This document shows positions 1-9,724 of a stretch of DNA of 39,535 bases, one piece after another. How positions within the stretch are numbered: position 1 is the first letter of the stretch; every line of letters begins with the position of its first letter. This DNA comes from Elioraea tepidiphila DSM 17972. GTDB taxonomy: Bacteria > Pseudomonadota > Alphaproteobacteria > Acetobacterales > Acetobacteraceae. The stretch covers positions 1 to 39,535 of the forward strand of contig NZ_KB899940.1 of NCBI RefSeq assembly GCF_000378465.1, in the 5' to 3' direction. The notes under the pieces are model-generated. The model was given only the letters and a program-made list of their open reading frames with translations. It was not told where the DNA came from and did no database searches. The position numbers and the translations under genes are program-made.

Positions 1-940
1 GACGTCGCTTGGTCAGCGTGGCGAACAGGCCCTCGACGGCGTTGATCCAGGAGGCCGAGGTCGGCGTGAAGTGGACATGGAAGCGCGGATGCCGGGCCAG
101 CCAGCGCTTCACTGCCTCGGTCTTGTGGGCGGCGTAGTTGTGCCGCTTCGCGTCGCCTTTGGCTCCGAGGATCAGGTGCAGGTCGAGCTCCGCCGGGGTC
201 TGCTTGTCGATCAGGCGGAGGAAGCGGATGAACTCGGCGGCACGGTGGCGGAGCATGCACTGGCCGATGACGGTGCCCGCCTTCACGTCGAGGGCGGCGA
301 ACAGCGTCGTCGTGCCGTGGCGCTTGTAGTCGTGCGTCATGGTGGCACCCCGGCCGCGCTTCATCGGCAGCCCCGGCTGGGTGCGGTCGAGCGCCTGGAT
401 CTGGCTCTTCTCGTCCACCGACAGCACCAAGGCGCGATCGGGCGGATTGACGTAGAGGCCGACGATGTCGCGGACCTTTTCGACGAACTTCGGGTCGTCG
501 GAGAGCTTGAAGGTCTCGACCCGGTACGGCTTCAGGCCGTGCTCGCGCCAGATGCGGTGGATGGTGGACGGCGCCAGGCCGCTCGCCTTGGCCATCGAGC
601 GCAACGTCCAGTGCGTCGCCGCGGGCGGGTCCTCGTGCAGCGTGCGCTCGACCACCGCGGCGATCTGCCCGGGCGAGACGGCGGCGAAGGCGCGGCCACG
701 CGGGGCGTCCCGGAACAGCCCGTCGGCGCCGTCCCGCATGTAGCGCGCCTGCCAGCGCCAGATCGTCGGCTTGCCTTTGCCGGTCGCCGCGCGGATCGCC
801 ATCGTCCCCGCACCGTCCGCGCTCAGCAGCACGATCCGTGCCCGCCACACATGATGCTGCGGGCTCTTGCGGTCGGAGACCACGCCCTGGAGCCGCTCCC
901 GCTCGCCCGGCCCAAGCCGGACCTCAATGCCTTCCCTCAT
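1..940 (-). CDS. IS630-family DDE transposase, 3' end beyond the window, with altered second-Asp motif
   Basis: An open frame of 313 codons starts at the ATG complementary to 938-940 and runs off the left edge. About 30-40 residues of a normal IS630 transposase are missing. Residues 30-140 hold the helix-turn-helix and winged-helix DNA-binding part (TGKGKPTIWRWQARY, then LAPSTIHRIWREHGLKPYR). The catalytic domain shows the first Asp in SVDEKSQ (D176) and the Glu in the family signature FTPTSASWINAVEG (E303). The second Asp, normally in a DNYxxHK motif, is not in place: at residues 258-272 the sequence reads LGAKGDAKRHNYAAHK, as if GAKGDAKRH had replaced the single Asp. This in-frame change corresponds to positions 140-166. 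The protein may be inactive, or D263 may substitute. The family call is secure; activity is doubtful. Confidence 0.88.
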   Translation of the reverse strand, partial: MREGIEVRLGPGERERLQGVVSDRKSPQHHVWRARIVLLSADGAGTMAIRAATGKGKPTIWRWQARYMRDGADGLFRDAPRGRAFAAVSPGQIAAVVERTLHEDPPAATHWTLRSMAKASGLAPSTIHRIWREHGLKPYRVETFKLSDDPKFVEKVRDIVGLYVNPPDRALVLSVDEKSQIQALDRTQPGLPMKRGRGATMTHDYKRHGTTTLFAALDVKAGTVIGQCMLRHRAAEFIRFLRLIDKQTPAELDLHLILGAKGDAKRHNYAAHKTEAVKRWLARHPRFHVHFTPTSASWINAVEGLFATLTKRR

Positions 941-999
941 GCGCCCAGACTCGCAGGTCCAGGCCAGCATGGGAATCGTCAACAGCGATCAGACCACTA
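1..999 (-). mobile_element. IS630-family insertion sequence, left portion cut by the window edge
   Basis: The element consists of the transposase gene on the minus strand plus about 57 bases of upstream end sequence. IS630/mariner elements insert at TA and duplicate it. A TA at 998-999 sits just where the transposase-upstream sequence meets the neighbouring histone-deacetylase-family gene, so I place the element end there. The same TA supplies the first two bases of that neighbour's TAG stop codon. The other end lies outside the window, so terminal repeats could not be paired and the exact boundary is inferred. Confidence 0.65.
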
Positions 1000-2031
1000 G
1001 GCTGCCCATCCCGCCAGGAACCGGCCGAGCAGCCGCCCGAGCGCGGCCACCGCGTAGCCGCCCTCCTGGGTGATCACGGTGGGCAGGCCGAGCACGGCGG
1101 CGGCCCGGGCCGCGCGGGCGAAGCCGTCATCGCTGATGCGGAGCGAGCCGAGCGGCTCCTCGACCGACGGATCGAAGCCGAGCGCCAGCACCAGCGCATC
1201 GGGGCGGAACGCGCGGATCGCGGCGATACCGGTGCCGATCGCCTCGAGCCAGGGTCCGTCCTCGGTGCCGCGCGGCAGCGGCAGGTTCAGGTTGCAGCCC
1301 TCGCCCGCGCCGGCACCGCGCTCCTCCGCCCGGCCGACATACCAGGGATAGAGCCCGTCCGGATCGCCGTGCACCGAGACGGTCAGCACGTCGCCGCGCG
1401 TCCAGAAGATGCCCTGCGTGCCGTTGCCGTGATGCACGTCGATGTCGAGCACGGCCACACGCGCGGCCCCGCCGCGCCGCAAGGCCTCGGCGGCGATCGC
1501 GGCGTTGTTGAGATAGCAGTGCCCGCCGGCGCGCGCGGCATAGGCGTGATGGCCGGGCGGGCGCGTCAGCGCATACGCGGCACGGGCGCCGGCGAGCACG
1601 CGCTTCGCCGCCGCCTCGGCGCAGGCCGCCGCGGCGAGCGCCGAGGTCCAGGCATGCTCGCCGACCGCGCAGGCGGTGTCGGCGAGGTACCAGCCCGCCC
1701 GCGCCACCATCCCCGCACCGGGCCGCCCGCCCTGCGCCAGCATCTCCGGCGTGGGGTGGATGTTCGGGATCATCTCCTCGCCCGCATCGGGCAGCGCCCG
1801 CCAGCCCGCGTAGCCGTCGCGCAGGAAGGCGAGGTAGTCGGGCGCGTGGACCGTTTCCACGAGGGTTCGATCCGCGGGCGGAGGCTCGATCGGGCTGAGC
1901 CCTGCCTGCCGCACGGCGTCGAGCAGGGCATGCGCGCGTGCCGGCACCTCGAAATGCTGCGCGACGCGGCCGCGCAACAGGAAGAAGCGCGGATCATGCC
2001 GCATCTGGTCGGGATGGAAGAACACGTCCAT
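997..2031 (-). CDS. histone deacetylase / acetylpolyamine amidohydrolase family protein
   Basis: A 344-residue arginase-fold, zinc-dependent deacetylase of the class II HDAC/AphA/AcuC superfamily, expected in the cytoplasm. In bacteria these remove acetyl groups from acetylated polyamines, other small N-acetyl compounds or sometimes proteins. Visible motifs: RPPGHH with the general-base His pair (H161, H162), GGHCYLNN (about 169-176), DIDVHHGNGT carrying zinc ligands D198 and H200, LALGFD with third zinc ligand D287, and EGGY with catalytic Tyr326. All active-site residues are present and the length is normal, so it should be active. The ATG is at 2029-2031. It diverges from the peptide transporter operon across about 110 bases. 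Its TAG stop shares bases with the presumed TA target of the adjacent IS630 element. Substrate is unknown; the acetylpolyamine type is favoured by length and the N-terminal FFHPDQ style. Confidence 0.9.
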   Translation of the reverse strand: MDVFFHPDQMRHDPRFFLLRGRVAQHFEVPARAHALLDAVRQAGLSPIEPPPADRTLVETVHAPDYLAFLRDGYAGWRALPDAGEEMIPNIHPTPEMLAQGGRPGAGMVARAGWYLADTACAVGEHAWTSALAAAACAEAAAKRVLAGARAAYALTRPPGHHAYAARAGGHCYLNNAAIAAEALRRGGAARVAVLDIDVHHGNGTQGIFWTRGDVLTVSVHGDPDGLYPWYVGRAEERGAGAGEGCNLNLPLPRGTEDGPWLEAIGTGIAAIRAFRPDALVLALGFDPSVEEPLGSLRISDDGFARAARAAAVLGLPTVITQEGGYAVAALGRLLGRFLAGWAA

Positions 2032-2140
2032 GCCGCGACGCTAGGTGCCGCTCGCCGCGACGGCAAGGCCCGCTTGCCGCGGCTTGCGACCGCGCGTTAG
2101 CCTTGCCCTGAGGCAACGAACACGAACGGGAGCTTCACCG

Positions 2141-3748
2141 ATGACCGATCCGCGCCTGACCGCGCTCGGCCGCCGCAGCCTTCTCGCGGGCGCCGCCGCC
2201 GCACCCGTGCTGATGACGCTCGACCAAGCGCGTGCGCAAGGTGTCGCGCCGCGCCGCGGCGGCACGCTGACCACCATGCTGACCCCCGAGCCGCCGGTGC
2301 TCGTGCTGGGCGTGAACAACCAGGGCCCGACGCTGGTCGCGGCCAGCAAGATCTACCAGGGCCTGGTGAAGTTCTCGCCTACGCTCGAGCCGCTGCCGGA
2401 ACTCGCGAAGTCCTGGTCCGTCTCGGAGGACAAGCGCACCTACACCTTCGAGCTCCAGCCGAACGTCAAGTGGCATGACGGCCGCCCCTTCACGGCCGAG
2501 GACGTGCGCTTCTCGATCATGGAGTTCCACATGCAGCTGGCACCGCGCGCACGCGGCGTGTTCCAGCGCATCACGGACGTCAGGATCAACAACGACCACA
2601 GCATCAGCTTCACGCTGAACGCGCCGTTCGAGCCGTTCCTGCTGATGTTCGACGTCACCGCCTGCGCGATCGCGCCCTCGCACATCTACAAGGGCACGGA
2701 TTTCCGCAACAACCCGGCGAACGCACGGCCGATCGGCACGGGTCCGTTCCAGTTCGTCGAATGGCAGCGCGGCAACTTCATCCGCATGCGCCGCTTCGAC
2801 GACTACTGGAAGCCGGGCCAGCCCTATCTCGACGAGATCATCTACCGCATCATCCCCGACAGCCAGTCGCGCCGGCTCGCGCTGCAAACCGGGCAGGTGC
2901 AGCTCAGCCAGGCGAACGACATCGAGCCCTTCGACATCCCGCAGTTCGAGACCCTGCCGAACACGCAGGTGGTCAAGACCGGCTGGGAGTATTTCGCGCC
3001 GCTCTCGTGGATCGAGGTGAACCAGCGGCTCGACGTGCTGAAGGACGTGCGGTTCCGCCGCGCGATGGCGCATGCGATCGACCGCAACTTCATCGCCCAG
3101 AGGCTCTGGTTCGGTACCGCCAAGGCGGCGACCAGCCCGATCGCCTCCGGCACGCGCTTCCACGACCCGAACGCGCGGCTGCCGGAGTTCAACCCGCGCG
3201 CGGCCACCGCGCTGCTCGACGAGATGGGGCTGAGGCCGAACGCGCAGGGCGTCCGCCACAGCGTGAAGCTGCTGACGCTGCCCTATGGCGAGGTGTGGAC
3301 GCGCCTGTCCGAGTACCTGCGCCAGGCGCTGCGCCAGGTCGGCATCGACGTGACGCTGGAATCGACCGACGCCGGCGGCTGGGTCCGACGGCTCGCCAAC
3401 TGGGAATACGAGCTCACGGTGAACTTCGTCTACCAGTTCGGCGACCCCACGCTCGGCGTGGCGCGCACCTACATCAGCAGCAACATCCAGAAGATCGCCT
3501 TCACCAACACCTCGGGCTACAGCAACCCGGAGATCGACCGTCTGTTCGACGAGGCGCAGGCCGAGCCGGAAACCGCCAAGCGCGCGGAGATCTTCAAGCA
3601 GGTGCAGGCGAAACTCATCGCCGACATGCCGCTGATCTGGACCATCGAGCTGTTGTTCCCGACCGTGCATGACCGGCGGCTCAGGAACGTGATCCAGCTC
3701 GGCACGGGCGTGCACGCCTCCTTCGACGACGTGTTCTTCGCCGCCTGA
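2141..3748 (+). CDS. ABC transporter substrate-binding protein, family 5 (peptide/opine type)
   Basis: A 535-residue periplasmic binding protein that captures peptides or related solutes for the permeases encoded just downstream. The ATG at 2141 was chosen because a Shine-Dalgarno-like ACGGGAG ends about 8 bases before it and the product then begins with a signal peptide; the longer in-frame start at 2045 would put 32 residues before it. The N-terminus has twin arginines and a hydrophobic run (GRRSLLAGAAAAPVL), with likely cleavage after ARAQ near residue 32, consistent with Tat export. The family-5 core follows: LAKSWSVSEDKRTYTFELQPNVKWHDGRP compressed over roughly residues 88-116, and GTGPFQFVEW near 200. 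Length is normal for DppA/OppA-like proteins. It heads an operon with two permeases and a fused ATPase, so this is a complete importer. Ligand unknown. Confidence 0.93.
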   Translation: MTDPRLTALGRRSLLAGAAAAPVLMTLDQARAQGVAPRRGGTLTTMLTPEPPVLVLGVNNQGPTLVAASKIYQGLVKFSPTLEPLPELAKSWSVSEDKRTYTFELQPNVKWHDGRPFTAEDVRFSIMEFHMQLAPRARGVFQRITDVRINNDHSISFTLNAPFEPFLLMFDVTACAIAPSHIYKGTDFRNNPANARPIGTGPFQFVEWQRGNFIRMRRFDDYWKPGQPYLDEIIYRIIPDSQSRRLALQTGQVQLSQANDIEPFDIPQFETLPNTQVVKTGWEYFAPLSWIEVNQRLDVLKDVRFRRAMAHAIDRNFIAQRLWFGTAKAATSPIASGTRFHDPNARLPEFNPRAATALLDEMGLRPNAQGVRHSVKLLTLPYGEVWTRLSEYLRQALRQVGIDVTLESTDAGGWVRRLANWEYELTVNFVYQFGDPTLGVARTYISSNIQKIAFTNTSGYSNPEIDRLFDEAQAEPETAKRAEIFKQVQAKLIADMPLIWTIELLFPTVHDRRLRNVIQLGTGVHASFDDVFFAA

Positions 3749-3766
3749 GGGGCGCGCGAGAGGGCA

Positions 3767-4750
3767 ATGGGGGCAGAGCGGCTTCTTCGGTTCCTGGCCC
3801 AGCGACTGGTGAAGGCGGCGATCGTCGTGCTGGCGATCGTCGTCTTCCAGTTCGTGCTGATCCGCCTCGCCCCGGGTGATCCGGCGAGCGTGATCGCCGG
3901 CCAGTCGGGGGCCGCGGATGCCGAGTTCATGGCACAGCTGCGCGCGCAGTTCGGCCTCGACCGGCCGATGCACGAGCAGCTCTGGATCTACGTCAAGGGC
4001 ATCCTGACGCTCGATCTCGGCTTCAGTCATCGACAGCAGCTGCCGGTCGCGACGCTGATCTGGGACCGGCTGCCGGCCACCCTGCTGCTCACGGGTGCCG
4101 CGTTCCTGTTCGCGATCTCGGCCGGGGTGGCGCTTGGAGTCGCGGCCGCGCGGCGGGTCGGCCGTCCCGCCGACAGCGTCATCACCGTGATCGCGCTCAC
4201 CTTCTACGCCACACCGATCTTCTGGGTCGGGTTGCTGCTGGTGCTGATCTTCTCGGTCTGGCTGGAGTGGCTGCCGTCCTTCGGCATGTACACGGTCGGG
4301 GCCGACCTCACCGGCCTCGCCTATGCGCTCGATGTCGGACGGCACCTGATCCTACCCGCGATCACGCTCGGCCTGTTCTTTCTCGCGATCTATGCACGGC
4401 TCGCGCGCGCGTCGATGCTGGAGGTCGCCGACCAGGACTTCGTGCGCACCGCCCATGCCAAGGGCGTGCCGGAGGGGCGCATCATCCGGGCGCATGTGCT
4501 GCGCAACGCGCTCCTGCCGGTGATCACCTTCGCCGGCATCCAGGCCGGACAGCTCGTCGGCGGCTCGATCCTGGTCGAGACCGTGTTCGCCTGGCCCGGC
4601 ATCGGCCGGCTCGCCTTCGATGCCCTGCTGCAGCGCGACTACGCCGTGCTGCTCGGCGTGTTCTTCTGCACCGCGGTGATGGTGGTCCTGTTCAACCTGA
4701 TCACCGACCTGCTCTATGCCGTGATCGACCCGCGCGTGGAGGTGGCGTGA
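3767..4750 (+). CDS. ABC transporter permease, DppB/OppB type
   Basis: A 327-residue inner-membrane permease, one of two forming the channel of the peptide-type importer. The N-terminal LIRLAPGDPAS motif is characteristic of DppB-like proteins. About six membrane segments are visible (for example AIVVLAIVVFQFVLI near 17-31, LLTGAAFLFAISAGVALGVAA and VGLLLVLIFSVWL). The EAA loop that docks on the ATPase is ADQDFVRTAHAKGVPEGR near residue 220, followed by the typical HVLRNALLPVITF. The ATG at 3767 lies 18 bases after the binding-protein stop with GAGAGGG before it. Its stop overlaps the next start by one base (TGATG), so translation is probably coupled. Confidence 0.95.
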   Translation: MGAERLLRFLAQRLVKAAIVVLAIVVFQFVLIRLAPGDPASVIAGQSGAADAEFMAQLRAQFGLDRPMHEQLWIYVKGILTLDLGFSHRQQLPVATLIWDRLPATLLLTGAAFLFAISAGVALGVAAARRVGRPADSVITVIALTFYATPIFWVGLLLVLIFSVWLEWLPSFGMYTVGADLTGLAYALDVGRHLILPAITLGLFFLAIYARLARASMLEVADQDFVRTAHAKGVPEGRIIRAHVLRNALLPVITFAGIQAGQLVGGSILVETVFAWPGIGRLAFDALLQRDYAVLLGVFFCTAVMVVLFNLITDLLYAVIDPRVEVA

Positions 4751-5594
4751 TGGCCGATTTCTGGCGTCGCTTCCGCCGCAACATCGGCGCCGTGGTGGGT
4801 CTGGTGATCCTCGTGCTGGTCGGCCTGACGGCGGTTCTGGCGCCGATCGTCTTCCCGTTCAGCCCGTGGGAGATGCGCGGCGTGCCGTTCATGCCGCCGG
4901 GCGAGATGGGCTTCCTGCTCGGCAGCGACTCCCTCGGCCGCGACGTCGCCGCCGGGATCGCGCACGGCACGCTCGTGTCGCTGCTGGTTGGTGGTGTCTC
5001 GACCGTCGTCGCGCTCGCGATCGGCATCACGCTCGGCGCGGTCGCGGGCTACGCCGGCGGGCGCGTCGATGATGCGGTGATGCGTTTCACCGAGTTCTTC
5101 CAGACGATCCCGTCCTTCGTCCTGGCCGTGGTGCTCGTCGCGATCTTCACCCCCTCGATCACCTCCATCGTCATCGCGATCGCGATCGTCTCCTGGCCGC
5201 CGGTGACCCGCGTCGTGCGCGCCGAGTTCCTCAGCCTCCGCTCGCGCGAGTTCGTGCAGGCCGCCGAGGTGCTGGGGCGATCGCGCATCGCCATCATGCT
5301 CACCGAGATCCTGCCGAACGCGCTCTCGCCGATCATCGTCCTCTCCTCGCTGATGGTCGCGACCGCGATCCTGCTCGAAAGCGCGCTGTCGTTCCTCGGC
5401 CTCGGCGATCCCAACCTGATGTCCTGGGGCTTCATGATCGGCGCGGGCCGCTCGGTGATCCGGCTCGCCTGGTGGATGAGCGTATTCCCCGGCATCGCGA
5501 TCTTCCTCACGGTGCTGGCGCTCAATCTCGTCGGCGAGGGCCTGAACGACGCGCTCAATCCGCGGCTCGCGCGCCGGCGCGGCATGGTGGTGAC

Positions 5595-5598
<4 letters not shown>
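4750..5598 (+). CDS. ABC transporter permease, DppC/OppC type
   Basis: A 282-residue inner-membrane permease partnering the upstream DppB-like protein. The order of motifs is that of DppC: an N-terminal FWRRFRRNIGAVVGL followed by the first membrane segment, then the conserved periplasmic GSDSLGRDV near residue 58, then four further membrane segments. The ATPase-docking EAA loop reads SREFVQAAEVLGRSRIAIM around 165-185, followed by LPNALSPIIV. The C-terminal LSFLGLGDPNLMSWG and NLVGEGLNDALNPRL are family hallmarks. The ATG at 4750 overlaps the previous stop by one base. Longer in-frame starts upstream would fall inside the first permease and were discarded. Complete and of normal length. Confidence 0.95.
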
Positions 5599-7199
<1,601 letters not shown>

Positions 7200-7203
7200 G
7201 GCC

Positions 7204-8493
7204 ATGACACCACTCGATCCCGGCGCCAAGCGCGCCATCCTCGACGCCTGTGCCTCGCTCGAGGCCGAGGCCACCGCCCTGCTGGGGCGGCTGGTGCAGT
7301 TCGACTCCACGCTCGGCCGCGAGGGGCCGTGCCTCGACTTCGTCGCCGACGCCCTCGCGTTGCAGGGGCTCGCGGTGCAGCGCGTGCCCACCGAGCCCGA
7401 TCGGTTGAAGGATCACCCCGGCTTCTCGCCGCCGCTGATCCCCTATGCCGGGCGCGACAATGTCGTCGGCCTGCATCGCCCGCGCGCGCCCAAGGGCCGG
7501 TCGCTCGTGCTCCAGGCGCATGTCGATGTCGTGCCGTCCGGGGCGGTCGAGGAGTGGACCACCCCGCCGTTCCAGCCGGACGTGCGGGGCGGGCGCATCT
7601 ATGGCCGCGGCGCGGGTGACATGAAGGCGGGCCTCGTCTCCAACACGATCGCGCTGAAGGCGCTGAGACGGGCGGGGCTCGCCCCGGCCGCCGAGGTGCA
7701 GGTGCATGCCGTGATCGAGGAGGAGTGCACCGGCAACGGCGCGCTTGCTGCGATGCTGGCGATGCCGAAGGCGGATGCGGTCATCATCCCCGAGCCTGGC
7801 CCCGGCTACGAGGCGATCTACACCGCCGAGGTCGGCGTGGTCTGGGCCTGGGTGACGGTCACCGGGCGGCCCGCGCATGTGCGCGACATGCAGGCCGGGG
7901 TGAACGCGATCGAAGCGGCGATGGCGGTGGCCGCGCGCTTCAAGGACTACGAGGCCGAGATGAACCGCGCCGAGCGCGTCCATGCCGCGTTCCACGGCGT
8001 GAACCACCCGGTGAACGTGAATCTCGGCACGGTCGAGGGCGGCGAGTGGAACTCCTCCGTTGCCTCGAAGTGCCGGATCGGCCTGCGTGTCGGCGTCATG
8101 CTCGGTTACACGGCGAAACGGGTGAAGGCCGATATCGAGCGCATCGTCGCCGAAGCCGCAGCCGATCCCGCGTTGCGCGGCGCGAAGCTCACGCTCTCCT
8201 GGGGCGGGTTCATGGCCGACGCTTGCGCCTTCGACCGGTCGAGCCCGATCGCGCAGCTCGCCGAGCGCTGCTTCGCCGAGGTCGGCGGCGGCAACCTGCG
8301 CGCCTATCCGGCCACGGGGCTCACCGACGGGCGGTTCTTCGAGCTCTACCAGGGCACGCCCGTGGCGGTGTTCGGCCCGGACGCCGAGAACATCCACGGC
8401 ATTGACGAGAGTGTCGGCATCGCCAGCATGCACGCGATCACGCGCACCATCGCGCTGACGATCGCGCACTGGTGCGGCACGGAGACGGCATGA
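7204..8493 (+). CDS. M20-family metallohydrolase (ArgE/DapE/acetylornithine-deacetylase-like)
   Basis: A 429-residue dinuclear zinc amidohydrolase/peptidase of the ArgE/DapE/ACY1 group. Such enzymes hydrolyse N-acyl amino acids or dipeptides in the cytoplasm. The catalytic domain shows QAHVDVVPSG (metal His and catalytic Asp, about 101-110), YGRGAGDMKAG (bridging Asp, about 135-145), EEECTGNG (catalytic and metal Glu, about 178-185), EPGPGYEAIY and the late metal His in ENIHGIDE near 400. A dimerisation lid lies between (GRPAHV onward). The ATG at 7204 is 4 bases after the ATPase stop. The stop overlaps the next gene (ATGA). It sits in the peptide-import operon, so it probably processes what is imported. 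The exact substrate (N-acyl amino acid, N-formyl compound or dipeptide) cannot be read from sequence. Confidence 0.9.
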   Translation: MTPLDPGAKRAILDACASLEAEATALLGRLVQFDSTLGREGPCLDFVADALALQGLAVQRVPTEPDRLKDHPGFSPPLIPYAGRDNVVGLHRPRAPKGRSLVLQAHVDVVPSGAVEEWTTPPFQPDVRGGRIYGRGAGDMKAGLVSNTIALKALRRAGLAPAAEVQVHAVIEEECTGNGALAAMLAMPKADAVIIPEPGPGYEAIYTAEVGVVWAWVTVTGRPAHVRDMQAGVNAIEAAMAVAARFKDYEAEMNRAERVHAAFHGVNHPVNVNLGTVEGGEWNSSVASKCRIGLRVGVMLGYTAKRVKADIERIVAEAAADPALRGAKLTLSWGGFMADACAFDRSSPIAQLAERCFAEVGGGNLRAYPATGLTDGRFFELYQGTPVAVFGPDAENIHGIDESVGIASMHAITRTIALTIAHWCGTETA

Positions 8494-9722
8494 TGGACAA
8501 CCTGCCGATCAGCGGCGAACGCCTGTGGGACAGCCTGATGGAGATGGCGCAGATCGGCGCCACACCCAAAGGCGGCTGCAACCGTCAGACGCTGACCGAT
8601 CTCGATGGCGAAGGCCGGCACCTACTCCGTCGCTGGTGCGAGGCGCTCGGCCTCACCATGATGGTCGATCGCGTCGGCAACATGGTGTTCCGCCGCGAGG
8701 GCACCGATCCCGCGCGCAGGCCGGTCGCGATCGGCAGCCACCTCGACACCCAGCCCACGGGCGGCAGGTTCGACGGCGTGCTCGGCGTGCTGGCGGGGCT
8801 GGAGACGCTGCGCGCGATGCACGAAGCGGGCGTGCGGACACGCGCGCCCATCCTGCTGATCAACTGGACCAACGAGGAGGGTGCGCGCTTTGCGCCGCCG
8901 ATGATGGGCTCGGGCGTCGCGGTCGGGGTGTTCAGCGAGCAGGAGGTGCTCGCCAAGACCGACCCCGCCGGCGCGGTGTTCGGCCAGGAACTCGCCCGCA
9001 TCGGCTGGCGGGGCGAGGCCGATCCCGGCTGGGCGCGCGATCTCGCCGCCTGCTTCGAACTCCACATCGAGCAAGGTCCGTACCTGGAAGCCGAGGGCGC
9101 CGTGATCGGCGTCGTCACCGGCGCCTCCGCCCAGGCCTGGTTCGAGGTGACGGTCGAAGGCGCGGAGGCGCATGGCGGCAACGGCATGGCGATGCGTCGC
9201 GACGCGCTGGTCGCCGCCTCTCTCATGATCGCCGCGGTCGAAGGGATCGCGCTGGAACACGGCGGCAACGGCACGGTCGGGCGGCTGACGCTGCACCCCG
9301 ACAGCCGCAACGTCGTGCCCGGACGCGTCTGGTTCACGGTCGATCTGCGCCACCCGAGCGAGGACACGCTTGCGCGCATGGCGGCGACGTTGCGTGCACG
9401 GATCGGTGCGATCGCCGCCGCGCGGCGTGTGACCGCCGCGATCACGCCGTTCTGGTCGTTCCCCGCGACGCCGTTCGACCCCACCCTGGTCGGCCGCGTG
9501 CGCCGAGCGGCGCAGGCGCGCGGCTATCCCTGGCGTGACATGGTGACGGGGATCGGCCACGATGCCGTCTATGTCGCGCGCGTGGTGCCGACCTCGCTGA
9601 TCTTCGTGCCCTGCCATGGCGGGCTCAGCCACAACGAGGCCGAAAGCATCACGCCCGAGTGGGCGGAAGCGGGCTGCCGGGTGCTCGCCGATGCCGTGCT
9701 CGCCACAGCGGAGATCGTCTGA
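8490..9722 (+). CDS. Zn-dependent hydrolase, hydantoinase/carbamoylase family (M20)
   Basis: A 410-residue amidohydrolase of the group containing allantoate amidohydrolase, beta-ureidopropionase and N-carbamoyl-L-amino-acid hydrolase. Metal-site motifs in order: GSHLDTQPTGGRFDGVLG (about 79-96), NEEGARF near 128, ELHIEQGPYLE near 195 and GLSHNEAE near 383 with the last metal His. GIGHDA near 353 is also typical. The usual HAGTTPM substrate-binding segment reads HGGNGMAMRRDA here, so substrate preference may differ from the well-studied carbamoylases. The ATG at 8490 overlaps the upstream stop (ATGA); a second ATG at 8493 is equally possible. Its place in the peptide/N-acyl amino acid operon suggests release of free amino acids from N-carbamoyl or related precursors. 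A role in allantoate breakdown is possible because a PuuE-like allantoinase is encoded about 7 kb away, but the link is weak. Confidence 0.9.
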   Translation: MMDNLPISGERLWDSLMEMAQIGATPKGGCNRQTLTDLDGEGRHLLRRWCEALGLTMMVDRVGNMVFRREGTDPARRPVAIGSHLDTQPTGGRFDGVLGVLAGLETLRAMHEAGVRTRAPILLINWTNEEGARFAPPMMGSGVAVGVFSEQEVLAKTDPAGAVFGQELARIGWRGEADPGWARDLAACFELHIEQGPYLEAEGAVIGVVTGASAQAWFEVTVEGAEAHGGNGMAMRRDALVAASLMIAAVEGIALEHGGNGTVGRLTLHPDSRNVVPGRVWFTVDLRHPSEDTLARMAATLRARIGAIAAARRVTAAITPFWSFPATPFDPTLVGRVRRAAQARGYPWRDMVTGIGHDAVYVARVVPTSLIFVPCHGGLSHNEAESITPEWAEAGCRVLADAVLATAEIV

Positions 9723-9724
9723 CC

